64,000 bases of DNA from Pseudomonas botevensis (GTDB taxonomy: Bacteria; Pseudomonadota; Gammaproteobacteria; Pseudomonadales; Pseudomonadaceae). Within the stretch, counting starts at the first letter, position 1, and each line of letters opens with the position of its first letter. This document shows positions 8,450-17,493 of this stretch, piece by piece. The position numbers and the translations under genes are program-made. The notes beneath the pieces are model-generated. The model did not search any database. It was not told the origin of the DNA and was given only the letters and a program-made list of their open reading frames with translations. The stretch is taken from the NCBI RefSeq assembly GCF_019145475.1, contig NZ_JAHTKI010000012.1:1-64000 (forward strand), in the 5' to 3' direction.

Positions 8450-9451
8450 TTACCGGTAGAACTTTTCGACCACTTTCAGGCCGGACTCGATGGTTTCACC
8501 GACCGACAAGTCAGGGTCGTCCATGATGGCGACGATTCGCGGGTCCTTGGCGATATTCGCGTCAGGTTTTTTCAGCAGGGCGGCGCGATTGATCACGATG
8601 TAGCTCAATACGTGACCGCGACTCTTGGTGAACGGCAGATCGAGGGCCGTGTACATTGACTGCTTCACGTAGTTGTAACGCTCGGTGGACGACATGCCCT
8701 TGAAGGTGTCCGGCCATTCCTGGTAGATCTCGGCGGAGTAACGGCCGACGTCTTCTTCCCGCGCTTCGGCGTACATGGCTTTCTTGCTGGCGACCTGAGC
8801 GGCGAGTTCGCTGTAACGCTTTTCACCGTCGGCAATTTGCGCAGCCGTCATTTTCTTTTTCAGGGCATCGGCCGCCGTGCTGTCATCATCCTTCGCCATT
8901 ACTTTGGTCCAAGCATAGGCGTCAGCCAGGTTGCCTCGCTCCTCATACTGCTCGATCAGCTCTTTCTGCGCCTCGGGATAACCGTGCAGGGAGGAACGCT
9001 CCAGCCAGCGAGTGGCGAGTGCCGCATCTGCCTCGACCCCGACGTTGCCGTATTTATAGGTCTGGTACAGGCCATATTCCGCGCACCAGTCGTTTTGCAA
9101 TGCCGCATAAGCGGTGTAATTGAAGGCTTCGGTGTCGCGTTGCTCGGTGGTCAACTGCTCGTCCTGACGGACAATCATCGACAGATAGCAAAACGCGCGC
9201 GTGTGCTTTGGCGCAGCCATGACCATGCAGGTCTTGGCGTCGTCGAGTTCCTGGTTTTCATACATCTGGAAGCCGATGCCGTACAGAATGTCGCTGTCCA
9301 TCTGCGCATTGCAGTGTTCATTGGCAGTGACGGTCGGCAACACGTTCTGCAGGGTCAGTTTGGGCAGGGTGTCATTGAGGGACGGTTCTTTGGCTGCGCA
9401 GCCAACCAGCAACGAGAGCAATGCCAGTGGCAATACTTTGAAAGTTTTCAA
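8450..9451 (-). CDS. Sel1-like repeat lipoprotein, 333 aa
   Basis: A lipoprotein signal is clear: a short basic start, a hydrophobic run and LLSLLVGCAAKEP with the lipid-attached cysteine. The best start is TTG at 9451 (MKTFKVLPLALL), which has a CAGGA box about ten bases upstream. A longer in-frame start at 9652 would bury the signal peptide. The mature part is alpha-helical and contains Sel1/TPR-like units, for example GVEADAALATRWLERSSLHG followed by YPEAQKELIEQYEERGNL at about residues 160-200. It is probably anchored in the outer or inner membrane facing the periplasm. The gene is flanked by two copies of the SDR 3' end, so it may have arrived as an insertion. Function is not known. Confidence 0.75.
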   Translation of the reverse strand: MKTFKVLPLALLSLLVGCAAKEPSLNDTLPKLTLQNVLPTVTANEHCNAQMDSDILYGIGFQMYENQELDDAKTCMVMAAPKHTRAFCYLSMIVRQDEQLTTEQRDTEAFNYTAYAALQNDWCAEYGLYQTYKYGNVGVEADAALATRWLERSSLHGYPEAQKELIEQYEERGNLADAYAWTKVMAKDDDSTAADALKKKMTAAQIADGEKRYSELAAQVASKKAMYAEAREEDVGRYSAEIYQEWPDTFKGMSSTERYNYVKQSMYTALDLPFTKSRGHVLSYIVINRAALLKKPDANIAKDPRIVAIMDDPDLSVGETIESGLKVVEKFYR

Positions 9452-9693
9452 AAGATGTTTCCTGATCTGAATTGAAGCGTAAAGCGGGGTTCGCGTCAGG
9501 CAGGTCAACAAAGCAGCGGCGCTTTCCAGGCAGGAAAGGTCCGGGAGGAAACGATCAGTGTTCAGCAATTCCCTTGCTTCGATGCTTGCGCCAGCGATTC
9601 CATGCGCTATTGGTGGCACTTCAAGCACCGGGGTGCTCGAAGTGCGGCGCATTCTACGTGGATCGAGCGATTTGGCAATTTGGCGCGGTTGAA

Positions 9694-10518
9694 TCAGAGA
9701 TTTCCACGCAAACCGAAGCGCTTCATCAACGTCGACTCCAGCAAGCCTTTAGGCAGCAGTGTCGCCAGCAGCGGCAGCGCGCGGCTGCCGTTGCCGATGC
9801 GGATCAGCCGTGGCGGCTTGCTCTGTTGCACGGCTTTGAGCAGTTCGGCGGCGAACTCGCTGGCCGGTGTCGGTTTGTCCTGGGAGGCCTTGGCCCGTGC
9901 GCGAATACCTTCGCGCAGGGGGAACCACGGCGATTGTTCGGTGATCAGTTGCTCGGCCTCGGCTCCGGCATTCTTGGCGAAGCTCGACTGAATCGCGCCG
10001 GGCTGTACTTCCATCACCCGGATGCCGAACGGTGCCAGCTCCATGCGCAACGCATCGCTCAAGGCATGCACCGCCGCTTTCGAAGCGCAGTAGGCGCCGG
10101 CGAACGGTGTGACCAGAACCCCCGACACGCTGCCGACATTCACCACCAGTCCCTTGGCCCGGCGCAGCACCGCAAACATGGCGCGAGTCACGCCGACGAT
10201 CGAGAACACGTTGGTTTCGAACTGGCGCTGCATGGCCGAGACGCCGCCATCGAGCAGCGGCCCCATGGCGCCGTAACCGGCGTTGTTGATCAGCACATCG
10301 AGGCCGCCGTGTTGTTGATTGATCCGCTCGGCGAGCTGTTCCAGTCCCCCGGCGTCGTTGACGTCGAGTTGCACGGCGGTGAAGCCGGCGGACGCCAGCA
10401 TGGCGACGTCGTCAGCCTTGCGCGCCGTGGCCCAGACCGAATAACCGGCAACCTTGAACGCGTCGGCCAGGGCGCGGCCAATGCCGCTGGAACAACCGGT
10501 AATCAACGCAACGGGCAT
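9694..10518 (-). CDS. SDR-family NAD(P)-dependent oxidoreductase
   Basis: This is a classical short-chain dehydrogenase/reductase of 274 residues. It has the nucleotide-binding motif TGCSSGIG at about residues 7-14, NNAGYG at about 80-85, and the catalytic S...YCASK set at about 135-160. The start at 10518 (MPVALITG) has an AAGGA box and fits the family better than the earlier ATG. Substrate cannot be predicted; the closest named families are retinol- or steroid-type reductases of low specificity. The gene lies 35 nt downstream of a small membrane-protein gene on the same strand, and they may be co-transcribed. Confidence 0.9.
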   Translation of the reverse strand: MPVALITGCSSGIGRALADAFKVAGYSVWATARKADDVAMLASAGFTAVQLDVNDAGGLEQLAERINQQHGGLDVLINNAGYGAMGPLLDGGVSAMQRQFETNVFSIVGVTRAMFAVLRRAKGLVVNVGSVSGVLVTPFAGAYCASKAAVHALSDALRMELAPFGIRVMEVQPGAIQSSFAKNAGAEAEQLITEQSPWFPLREGIRARAKASQDKPTPASEFAAELLKAVQQSKPPRLIRIGNGSRALPLLATLLPKGLLESTLMKRFGLRGNL

Positions 10519-10553
10519 GGCGCATTCCTTGTGCAAAAGAGTGGGGAAAAGGA

Positions 10554-11018
10554 TCAGTCGGAGAAGCTACCCTGCAATCGCTCGGCGCGAAACTCCAGGG
10601 TTTGCGGACGGTAGCCGGGGCGCAGCGGCGGCAGGGGCAAACAGTCGTCCCAGTTGCCGCCGGCCTGCAATTCGCCCGGGCCGCGATAGCGTGGCGCGGC
10701 GTATTGATTGTCGGCCAGATTGACCGTGTCGCCGGGCGCGTAGGCCGCGATGCGCCAGCGCAGTTCAGTCAGCGGCACATCGTTGCCGTTATTCATCTTC
10801 AGCAACAGCGGACGATCCGCCGGGCACTGTTCGGGAGCGTAGGTGATGCGCAGTTCAAGACGCGCCAGTTGCTTGATCTCGCGGTTGTCCAGCCACACCA
10901 CCCACATCGCCACCAGCCCGAGGCCGACAGCGGCAGCCATCGACACCGGCAGGGCCTTGGCCGGATAGCGCAGCAACAGGATCAGCCAGGTGATGACCAG
11001 CAAGACGCCGATGAACAT
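10554..11018 (-). CDS. conserved inner-membrane hypothetical protein, 154 aa
   Basis: The N-terminus has two hydrophobic helices (MFIGVLLVITWLILLL, then a second at about residues 24-43). A soluble domain of about 110 residues follows, with two cysteines (EQCPADRPLL and NWDDCLPLPP) that could form a disulphide if the domain is periplasmic. The ATG at 11018 has a GAGG box nine bases upstream and is preferred to the TTG three codons earlier. I do not recognise a functional family. Homologues in pseudomonads are, as far as I recall, annotated only as membrane or multidrug-transporter-like proteins, which the sequence does not support. Confidence 0.7.
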   Translation of the reverse strand: MFIGVLLVITWLILLLRYPAKALPVSMAAAVGLGLVAMWVVWLDNREIKQLARLELRITYAPEQCPADRPLLLKMNNGNDVPLTELRWRIAAYAPGDTVNLADNQYAAPRYRGPGELQAGGNWDDCLPLPPLRPGYRPQTLEFRAERLQGSFSD

Positions 11019-11174
11019 TTCGCACAACCTCGCAGGGATAGAGGGGCATCCTACCTAAGCGTAGGTGAGGTTGGCGATGGGCCGTGCTTCGGAGGTGTCC
11101 GTCAGGACGCCTTCACGTCTGCAGGAGTCGGGCTTGCCCGCGAAGAGGCGGGCGGCGCCAATACACCATCCGGA

Positions 11175-11236
11175 CAAAAAAAGCCCCCGGGCCAACCACT
11201 GCGGATAGGGGACGCAGCGGCGGGGCCGGGGGCTTT
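11175..11236 (-). terminator. rho-independent terminator of the alginate operon
   Basis: The arms AAGCCCCCGG (11181-11190) and CCGGGGGCTT (11226-11235) pair perfectly. On the minus strand the stem is followed by a run of seven T residues. It begins 14 nt past the algA stop and closes the operon. Confidence 0.85.
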
Positions 11237-11248
11237 AAAACAGCGCGA

Positions 11249-12700
11249 TCACTGGGCGATGGTTTTCACTGACACGCCACGTTCGATCGGCGTGGAGCGA
11301 CCGTAGATATCTTCGAAACGCTCGATATCGTCTTCACCCAGGTAGCTGCCCGATTGCACTTCAATGATCTCCAATGGGATCTTGCCCGGGTTGCGCAGGC
11401 GATGCACCGAGGCGATCGGGATGTAGGTCGACTGGTTCTCGCAGAGCAGGAACACGTTCTCGTCGCAGGTCACTTCGGCGGTGCCGCTGACCACGATCCA
11501 GTGTTCCGCGCGGTGGTGGTGCATCTGCAGCGACAGGCACGCGCCCGGCTTGACCGAGATGTGCTTGACCTGGAAACGCCCGCCCATGTCCACCGAGTCG
11601 TAGGAGCCCCACGGACGATAGACTTCGCAATGGTTCTGGGTCTCGCTGCGGCCCTGCTCGTTGAGCGTGTTGACCATCTGCTTGACGCCCTGAACCTTGT
11701 CCTTGTGGGCGATCATCATGGCGTCCTTGGTTTCGACCACCACGATGTTTTCCAGACCGATCACCGACACCAGTTTGCCGTTGCCGTGGATCATGCAGTT
11801 CTTGCTGTCCTGGATCACCACGTCGCCCTTGCTGACGTTGCCGTTGGCGTCCTTCTCGTTGACTTCCCACAACGATGACCAGCAACCGACGTCGCTCCAG
11901 CCGGCGGTCAGCGGCACCACGCAGGCACGCTGGGTCTTTTCCATCACCGAGTAGTCGATGGAGTTGTCCGGGCAGCAGGCGAAAGTGGCTTCGTCGAAGG
12001 TGATGGTGTCAACATCCTGCTCGCTGCGTTCCAGGGTCAGCAGGCAGGTGTCGTAGATGTCCGGATCGTGTTTTTTCAGCTCTTCGAGGAAACGGCTGGC
12101 GCGGAACAGGAACATGCCGCTGTTCCAGTAATAACCGCCGGACTCGACGTATTCGGTGGCGCGTTTGACGTCGGGTTTTTCGACGAAATGCGAGACACGG
12201 CTGACCCCTTCGGGCAGCAGCGAGTCGTTGACCGACTTGATGTAGCCGTAACCGGTTTCCGGTTTGGTCGCCGGTACGCCGAACAGCACCATCTCACCGT
12301 TTTCCGCCGCCACGGTGGCCAGGGCCAGCGCGCGTTGCAGGGCTTTCTGATCTTCAAGGACGTGGTCGGCCGGCAGCACCAGCATCAGTTCATCGCGACC
12401 TTCGTTGACCAGCATCATCGCGGTCAGTGCCACCGCCGGCGCGGTGTTGCGGCCGAACGGTTCCATGAGGATGCGCTGGGTTTCCAGATTACGGTTGCTC
12501 AACTGCTCGTTGACGATGAAACGGTGATCCTTGTTGCAGACCACGATCGGGGTGTCCATGCCTTCGAACACCAGGCGCTCCAGGGTTTGCTGGAACAGCG
12601 TGTGTTCGCCGGTCAGGGCGAGGAATTGCTTGGGGAATTGCTTGCGCGAAAGCGGCCAGAGACGTGAACCGCTACCACCTGACAAGATCACCGGAATCAT
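11249..12700 (-). CDS. algA: bifunctional mannose-6-phosphate isomerase / GDP-mannose pyrophosphorylase AlgA
   Basis: AlgA makes GDP-mannose, performing both the isomerisation of fructose-6-phosphate to mannose-6-phosphate and the guanylyl transfer onto mannose-1-phosphate in the cytoplasm. The N-terminal nucleotidyltransferase domain opens with the signature SGGSGSRLWPLSR (residues about 7-19). The C-terminal type II isomerase cupin shows QMHHHRAEHWIVVSGTAEV with metal-binding histidines. The length, 483 residues, is usual. The start at 12700 has an AAGGAG box; earlier in-frame codons lack one. It is the last gene of the operon, 105 nt after algF, and is followed by a strong terminator. Confidence 0.97.
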   Translation of the reverse strand: MIPVILSGGSGSRLWPLSRKQFPKQFLALTGEHTLFQQTLERLVFEGMDTPIVVCNKDHRFIVNEQLSNRNLETQRILMEPFGRNTAPAVALTAMMLVNEGRDELMLVLPADHVLEDQKALQRALALATVAAENGEMVLFGVPATKPETGYGYIKSVNDSLLPEGVSRVSHFVEKPDVKRATEYVESGGYYWNSGMFLFRASRFLEELKKHDPDIYDTCLLTLERSEQDVDTITFDEATFACCPDNSIDYSVMEKTQRACVVPLTAGWSDVGCWSSLWEVNEKDANGNVSKGDVVIQDSKNCMIHGNGKLVSVIGLENIVVVETKDAMMIAHKDKVQGVKQMVNTLNEQGRSETQNHCEVYRPWGSYDSVDMGGRFQVKHISVKPGACLSLQMHHHRAEHWIVVSGTAEVTCDENVFLLCENQSTYIPIASVHRLRNPGKIPLEIIEVQSGSYLGEDDIERFEDIYGRSTPIERGVSVKTIAQ

Positions 12701-12805
12701 GTTGTTACTCCTTGAGAATCGATTGGTTAGAGGCACGAACGTTGTGTCGTTTCACTCTTGTTGTTGTTCCGTGCCGGGCAGCGACGGCTGCCCGGTTTCA
12801 TAGGC

Positions 12806-13462
12806 TTAGCGGGTCGACACCGGGCGTTTCACCCACACCGGCGACAGGCTGCTGCCAGTGCCGGTGACGTACAGCACCGCCGCTTCGCCGCGTTCCAGGG
12901 CGACCGGCTTCACGTCGCCGACTTTCTTGTCGCCCTCGTACAGCGCCAGGCTGACTTTCACCGGATTGATTTCACGCTCGCCACGGCCCTTGGCGGCCAC
13001 GTTTGGCACCACCTCGGTCTTGCCGTCGGCGGTCTTCAGGGTCAGCGGCTTGTCGCTGAGGTTCTGCACGCGCACCAGGGATTTCTGCTTGTTCTTGAAC
13101 GGCGGCTCTTCGATCAGTTGCGGCGCCCCGGAAGCGTTGTTGACCAGGGTGTAGTAATGGTCGCTGGCGAGTTTCACCGGCAGGGTCTGGCTGCCGATCT
13201 TGGCGCTGTAGTCGCCGCCGGGCATGAAGCTGAAGTCGCTGCTGGCCAGCGGCGCGACGTCGCTCAGGCTGGTGCTGCCGACGGTGGCGCTGACTTCGGC
13301 GTTGCTCGCGTTGTAGACCCGCACGAAGGTCGAGCCTTTCGGTGCAGTCGGGCCGTACAGCGCAGCGTCGCCACCGGCAAATGCCTGGACCGACAGCACG
13401 CTCAGACCGGCAACCAGCGCGAAGCGTTTAGCGAGACGACGAGGAGTTGTAGTGAAAGTCAT
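12806..13462 (-). CDS. algF: alginate O-acetyltransferase accessory protein AlgF
   Basis: AlgF is a periplasmic protein of the alginate acetylation machinery, here 218 residues. A Sec signal peptide is visible (basic start RRLAKR, hydrophobic run, cleavage after SVQAFA near residue 29). The mature protein is beta-rich and includes two similar halves, in line with the two-domain structure known for the family. It lies 14 nt downstream of algJ on the same strand and works with AlgI, AlgJ and AlgX. Genetic data in P. aeruginosa show that it is needed for acetylation but not for polymer synthesis. Confidence 0.96.
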   Translation of the reverse strand: MTFTTTPRRLAKRFALVAGLSVLSVQAFAGGDAALYGPTAPKGSTFVRVYNASNAEVSATVGSTSLSDVAPLASSDFSFMPGGDYSAKIGSQTLPVKLASDHYYTLVNNASGAPQLIEEPPFKNKQKSLVRVQNLSDKPLTLKTADGKTEVVPNVAAKGRGEREINPVKVSLALYEGDKKVGDVKPVALERGEAAVLYVTGTGSSLSPVWVKRPVSTR

Positions 13463-13476
13463 GGTGTACCTCTCTT

Positions 13477-14652
13477 TCAGTTTTGCGCCCGATCGGGCGT
13501 CTCGGATTTAGTGTTGATGGCTACGTTTTGTTGGCGAGCGCCGGCTTGTTTGAGCTCTGCGACCCACTGCGGGTCGGCGTCGCCGATTTCGTTGTTCACA
13601 GGCAGATATCGTTCAGGAAACTCCCAGATCAGCACCTGTGGTGGGCTGTTCTTGAAGTCATCGCTTTTCAGGTAGCTGAGCATCGGCAGAATCGGGCCGT
13701 GGCCGTCTTCGGCGTAATTGACCACGTCGCTGTGCAGCGCTTGCTTGAGTGCACCGACGAAGTTCCAGTTGGGGTTGGCGCTGTAGCTGGTGCCGATCAG
13801 CGCGACCGGCACTTCGCTGTTGGCGAACAGCGCATCGTCACCGGCAGGCTGCTCGGCGGCGGCCACGGTGTTGCGTTTTTGCAGCGGCTCCTGGGCCGGC
13901 ATCAGGTTTTCGAACAGCGGATCCAGCGGCAGGAACAGGCGCAGGTCGCCCTTGTGCGTGACTTTCTCCGCTGGCGTGGTGACGAAGCGCTGCGGCTCGC
14001 CGCTGAGCGGGAACTTGTCGGCGATGGTTTTCGCCAGGGTGTTGGCGGCGATCTCGGCGCCTTCCGGGGTCCAGTGGGTGTCGGTGCGCAGGAACACTTG
14101 CTGGCCGTTCTGCTTGGCCTGTTGCAACGGCTTGAGCAGGTCGGGAGCGAGGATCTTGTCTGCCGCAACGCGAGCGTGGAAGTCCTGATAGAGGTTGGCG
14201 TGGATGCTCGCCGGTTTCACTTCACCCAGGTGTTCCGGGTACAGGCGAACCTTGGCCGGGACGATCGCCATCACCAGTTTCACGCCTTTGGCCTTCAAGG
14301 TCTGGCGCACGCCTTCGACCAGCGCGTAGTTGCCTTGCAGGTTCAGCTCTTCGTTGACGATCGGATTGAATTCCTCGTCGCTGTACAGCCACTGATCGCG
14401 ACCGAGCACCACGCCCGGACGGCCCTCGTTGAACAGTTTGAAATCCAGCGCGGCCCAGAGATTGGTGCCCAGGCGCTTGATCGGAAACTCATCGTCGTAG
14501 TGGGTTTCCACAGCCTTGGTCCAGCGCCCGTTGAGTACCGTCGCGTCGGCGTTGGTGCTGAAGCCGAAGAAGCTGCGCATCGACCACAGACCGAGCACCA
14601 GCAAGGTCAGCAGAAACAGCGCGATGTAGAACATGCGTAATGAGCGGGTCAT
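13477..14652 (-). CDS. algJ: alginate O-acetylase AlgJ
   Basis: AlgJ is an SGNH-hydrolase-like enzyme anchored in the inner membrane by one N-terminal segment (FYIALFLLTLLVLGLWS). It acts in the periplasm to pass acetyl groups towards mannuronate residues. The catalytic pattern DTHWTPEGA (Asp and His) and GTSYSANPNW (Ser in the GTSxS motif) is present, resembling AlgX. Length is 391 residues, as expected. It sits between algI (10 nt upstream) and algF. Confidence 0.96.
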   Translation of the reverse strand: MTRSLRMFYIALFLLTLLVLGLWSMRSFFGFSTNADATVLNGRWTKAVETHYDDEFPIKRLGTNLWAALDFKLFNEGRPGVVLGRDQWLYSDEEFNPIVNEELNLQGNYALVEGVRQTLKAKGVKLVMAIVPAKVRLYPEHLGEVKPASIHANLYQDFHARVAADKILAPDLLKPLQQAKQNGQQVFLRTDTHWTPEGAEIAANTLAKTIADKFPLSGEPQRFVTTPAEKVTHKGDLRLFLPLDPLFENLMPAQEPLQKRNTVAAAEQPAGDDALFANSEVPVALIGTSYSANPNWNFVGALKQALHSDVVNYAEDGHGPILPMLSYLKSDDFKNSPPQVLIWEFPERYLPVNNEIGDADPQWVAELKQAGARQQNVAINTKSETPDRAQN

Positions 14653-14662
14653 GTCAGATCCC

Positions 14663-16228
14663 TCAGAACTGGAAGTAAAGGAACGGCGAGAAGCTTTGCG
14701 CCGAGAGTTTGAGAATCGAGGCGATGAACAGCAGCAGGATCAGCCCGCGCATCACGTAGCGCGGCCAGTCGGCAGTCCAGTAGGCCGGTTGCACCTGGGC
14801 TTCGACGCCGACGGTGTAGCCAGGCTCGTGGATGCTCGCCGGGTTTTCGCCAGGGGCGGCCTTGATCACCCCCGGTTGGGCAGCGGCAGGGCCGTCGCTT
14901 TCGACGTTCACTTCAGGCTTGGTCTTGACCGGTGGCTTGCTGGTGTACAGGTCACGCAGGCCGAAGAACGCCAGGGTCAGGTAGGCCACCACCAGCGTTG
15001 CCACATGCAGGCCGGTGAGGCTGGCGCGGTTGAGTTCCGACAGCGACCAATCGCCGAAGCTGAACATCGCGCCGTACATACGCCCGGCCACGTGCAGGTT
15101 CTCGGCGCGGAAGATCACCCAGCCCATCACCACCAGCAGGAAGGTCAGCGCCCAGCGGATCGGGTTGAGGCTGCGCGGCGAGGTGTTGAGGCCGAGCATT
15201 TTTTCGATTGCCAGCCACATGCCGTGCCACGCACCCCAGACGATGTAGGTGATGTTCGCGCCGTGCCACAGACCGCCCAGGAGCATGGTCAGGAACAGGT
15301 TGCGGTAGGTCATCAGCGTGCCTTTGCGGTTGCCGCCAAGGGTGATGTAGAGGTAGTCGCGCAGCCAGGTCGACAGGCTGATGTGCCAGCGCCGCCAGAA
15401 CTCGGTGATCGACTGGCTGATGTATGGCTGCTTGAAGTTTTCCATGAAGCGGAAACCCATCATCAAGCCCAGACCAATCGCCATGTCGCTGTAGCCGGAG
15501 AAGTCGAAATACAGCTGCGCGGTGTAGGCCAGCGCACCGAGCCAGGCATCGCCGGTGGTTGGGTGTTGCAGGGCGAAGCAGTGGTCGGCGACCACCGCCA
15601 GGGTATCGGCGATGAATACCTTCTTGATGAAGCCCTGCATGAACCGCGTGCAGCCCTCGGAGAACTTGTCGAGGGTGTGGGTACGGTTGTTGAACTGATC
15701 GGCGAGGTCGCGGAAACGCAGCACGGGACCTGCGATCAGGTGCGGGAAGATCGCCACGAACGCCGCGAAGTCGATCAGGTTGCGGGTGGCCGGGGTGTCG
15801 CCGCGATACACGTCGATGATGTAGCTGATCGACTCGAAGATGTAGAACGAGATGCCGATCGGCAACAGCACGTGAGTCAGGATGAACGGCTCAAGGCCTA
15901 CCGACGTCATCATCGCGTTGATGCTGTCGACGCCGAAATTGGCGTACTTGAAATAGCCGAGGATGCACAGATCCACCGCCACGCCGAGCAGCAACCAGCG
16001 TTGGGCCGGTTTGCTGCGCACGCCGGCGGCACCGACTTTCAGGCCGATCCAGTAGTTCCACAATGTGACGGCTGCGAACAGCGCAAGGAAGTCCACCCGC
16101 CACCAGGCGTAGAACACATAGCTGGCGATCAGCAGCAGCAGATTGCGATAGCGTTGCCCGCTCAGGTAGTACAAGCCGAGAAAGATCGGCAAGAACAGAA
16201 ACAGGAACACGTTGGATGAAAATACCAT
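14663..16228 (-). CDS. algI: membrane-bound O-acyltransferase AlgI
   Basis: AlgI is the MBOAT-family protein that moves acetyl groups from a cytoplasmic donor across the inner membrane for alginate acetylation. It has about 521 residues, many transmembrane helices, and the MBOAT signature around GGLWHGANITYIVWGAWHG containing the invariant active-site histidine. Start at 16228 gives MVFSSNVFLFLFLPIFLG, the normal family N-terminus. About 40 residues of low-complexity proline and lysine sequence occupy the region near residue 445, before the last helix. The gap of about 130 nt to algL carries a REP element. Confidence 0.97.
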   Translation of the reverse strand: MVFSSNVFLFLFLPIFLGLYYLSGQRYRNLLLLIASYVFYAWWRVDFLALFAAVTLWNYWIGLKVGAAGVRSKPAQRWLLLGVAVDLCILGYFKYANFGVDSINAMMTSVGLEPFILTHVLLPIGISFYIFESISYIIDVYRGDTPATRNLIDFAAFVAIFPHLIAGPVLRFRDLADQFNNRTHTLDKFSEGCTRFMQGFIKKVFIADTLAVVADHCFALQHPTTGDAWLGALAYTAQLYFDFSGYSDMAIGLGLMMGFRFMENFKQPYISQSITEFWRRWHISLSTWLRDYLYITLGGNRKGTLMTYRNLFLTMLLGGLWHGANITYIVWGAWHGMWLAIEKMLGLNTSPRSLNPIRWALTFLLVVMGWVIFRAENLHVAGRMYGAMFSFGDWSLSELNRASLTGLHVATLVVAYLTLAFFGLRDLYTSKPPVKTKPEVNVESDGPAAAQPGVIKAAPGENPASIHEPGYTVGVEAQVQPAYWTADWPRYVMRGLILLLFIASILKLSAQSFSPFLYFQF

Positions 16229-16314
16229 CCCGATCTCTCCATGTTTGAACCAACAGTCAAGGGCCAAAGCCCCCCCAAACCCCCCGTGAAATTCCGGTGG
16301 GCGACATCACTTCG

Positions 16315-16344
16315 CTGTGGGAGCGGACTTGCTCGCTCCCACAG
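16315..16344. repeat. REP palindrome inside the alginate operon
   Basis: The arms CTGTGGGAGCG (16315-16325) and CGCTCCCACAG (16334-16344) are perfect complements with an 8-nt loop. This is the same REP core seen elsewhere in the window. It sits between algL (upstream in transcription) and algI (downstream), in an operon whose other gaps are mostly shorter or overlapping. Confidence 0.9.
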
Positions 16345-16360
16345 GGGGATTGCATTCGTC

Positions 16361-17485
16361 TTACGAGCCTTTGTTGCCCTTTTCATGCGATGGGTCGTAG
16401 ACCTTGGTCAGGTCTCCACCCAGCCGGAACGTCTTGAACGGCTGCATCCCGTGCTTCTTCTCCAGCACGTCCGGCGAGCAGGTGTAGAGGGTGCAGAACG
16501 GTTCGAGCCAGGCGAATTTCATGTCCTCTTTCAGATCGGTCATGTCCTGCTCCTTGCCGTTCTTCTTCTCGAACTGCTCCGGGTCTTTCACCCCGGCCAG
16601 CACCCGATCACCCAGACGCTTCAGCGCGCCGTTGTTTTCCTGACGCAGGTCCACGCCGTTGACCTGGGCGAAACTGGCGATCATCGCCAGCGGCGGCAGG
16701 GCGTAGTTGTGGTAGGCGAGGGCGCGTTGCTGGCGCTTGAGTTCGTTCGGCAGGTAGCCGTCGGCGTCGATCTGATTGGCGCCGACCTTGTATTCCTTCA
16801 CCGCCCAGTCAAACAGGTCGCGGCGGTTGGTGGCGATCGACGTCGCCATCACCGACCAAGCCGCCCAGTACGAGTGGTTGTTGGTTTTATCCAGCGGCAG
16901 GTTGTCCCAGTCGCTCACCACCTGGTCGGCCATCTTGCTGAACCAGGCCTCGATCAACTGCGCTTCCTGCTGATGCTCGGCCAGCGGATGGGAGTCGGAA
17001 AACTTCAGGCGAATGTATGAAGACGCCATACTGCCCAGCGCCCATTTGCGCATCGACTTGCCGGTGTGGTTGAAGTCCCTGGACATCAAGGCATCTGCCT
17101 TGGCCCAACTGGTGAGCCAGTTCAACGTGCAATCGAGTTGCTCCGGACGCCCGTCGCGCATGAACTGCATCACCCGTTTGGCGGTGCCGCGCTCCAGGGT
17201 GGTGATGTCCTTGGTGGTGTCGCGGAAAGCCTTTTCCGACTGCACGTTGAGGGTCGCGCGGGCCTTGTCCGAGCCTTCGTACTTGCTGCGAAATTGCAGC
17301 GGGCCGGTGTACGGCGCCGGCATTGCGTCGCAGCCGTCGCTCTTGTCGGCGGATTTGAATCTATCCACAGGCGCGAAGTAGCCCTGGGGTGGACGCAATG
17401 GCGCGGCGGCCTGGGTCGCTCCGGCGAACATCGCCAGGGTCAGCAGGGACGGCGCGAGCCAGTGTTTGATCGTTCGGTTGTGCAT
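16361..17485 (-). CDS. algL: poly(beta-D-mannuronate) lyase AlgL
   Basis: AlgL is the periplasmic alginate lyase of the operon, cutting polymer by beta-elimination and clearing chains that stray into the periplasm. A Sec signal is visible (HWLAPSLLTLAMFAGATQAAA). The helical toroid domain carries the active-site signature NNHSYWAAW (Asn and His) and a later tyrosine in ALAYHNYALPP. The preferred ATG at 17485 has GAGG seven bases upstream. A second ATG at 17497 would overlap the algX stop as ATGA. Length of about 374 residues is normal. Confidence 0.97.
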   Translation of the reverse strand: MHNRTIKHWLAPSLLTLAMFAGATQAAAPLRPPQGYFAPVDRFKSADKSDGCDAMPAPYTGPLQFRSKYEGSDKARATLNVQSEKAFRDTTKDITTLERGTAKRVMQFMRDGRPEQLDCTLNWLTSWAKADALMSRDFNHTGKSMRKWALGSMASSYIRLKFSDSHPLAEHQQEAQLIEAWFSKMADQVVSDWDNLPLDKTNNHSYWAAWSVMATSIATNRRDLFDWAVKEYKVGANQIDADGYLPNELKRQQRALAYHNYALPPLAMIASFAQVNGVDLRQENNGALKRLGDRVLAGVKDPEQFEKKNGKEQDMTDLKEDMKFAWLEPFCTLYTCSPDVLEKKHGMQPFKTFRLGGDLTKVYDPSHEKGNKGS

Positions 17486-17493
17486 GGCAGACC

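Noticed and set aside
16266..16286. C-rich run between algI and the REP element
   Set aside because: A short low-complexity run with no evident partner or function.
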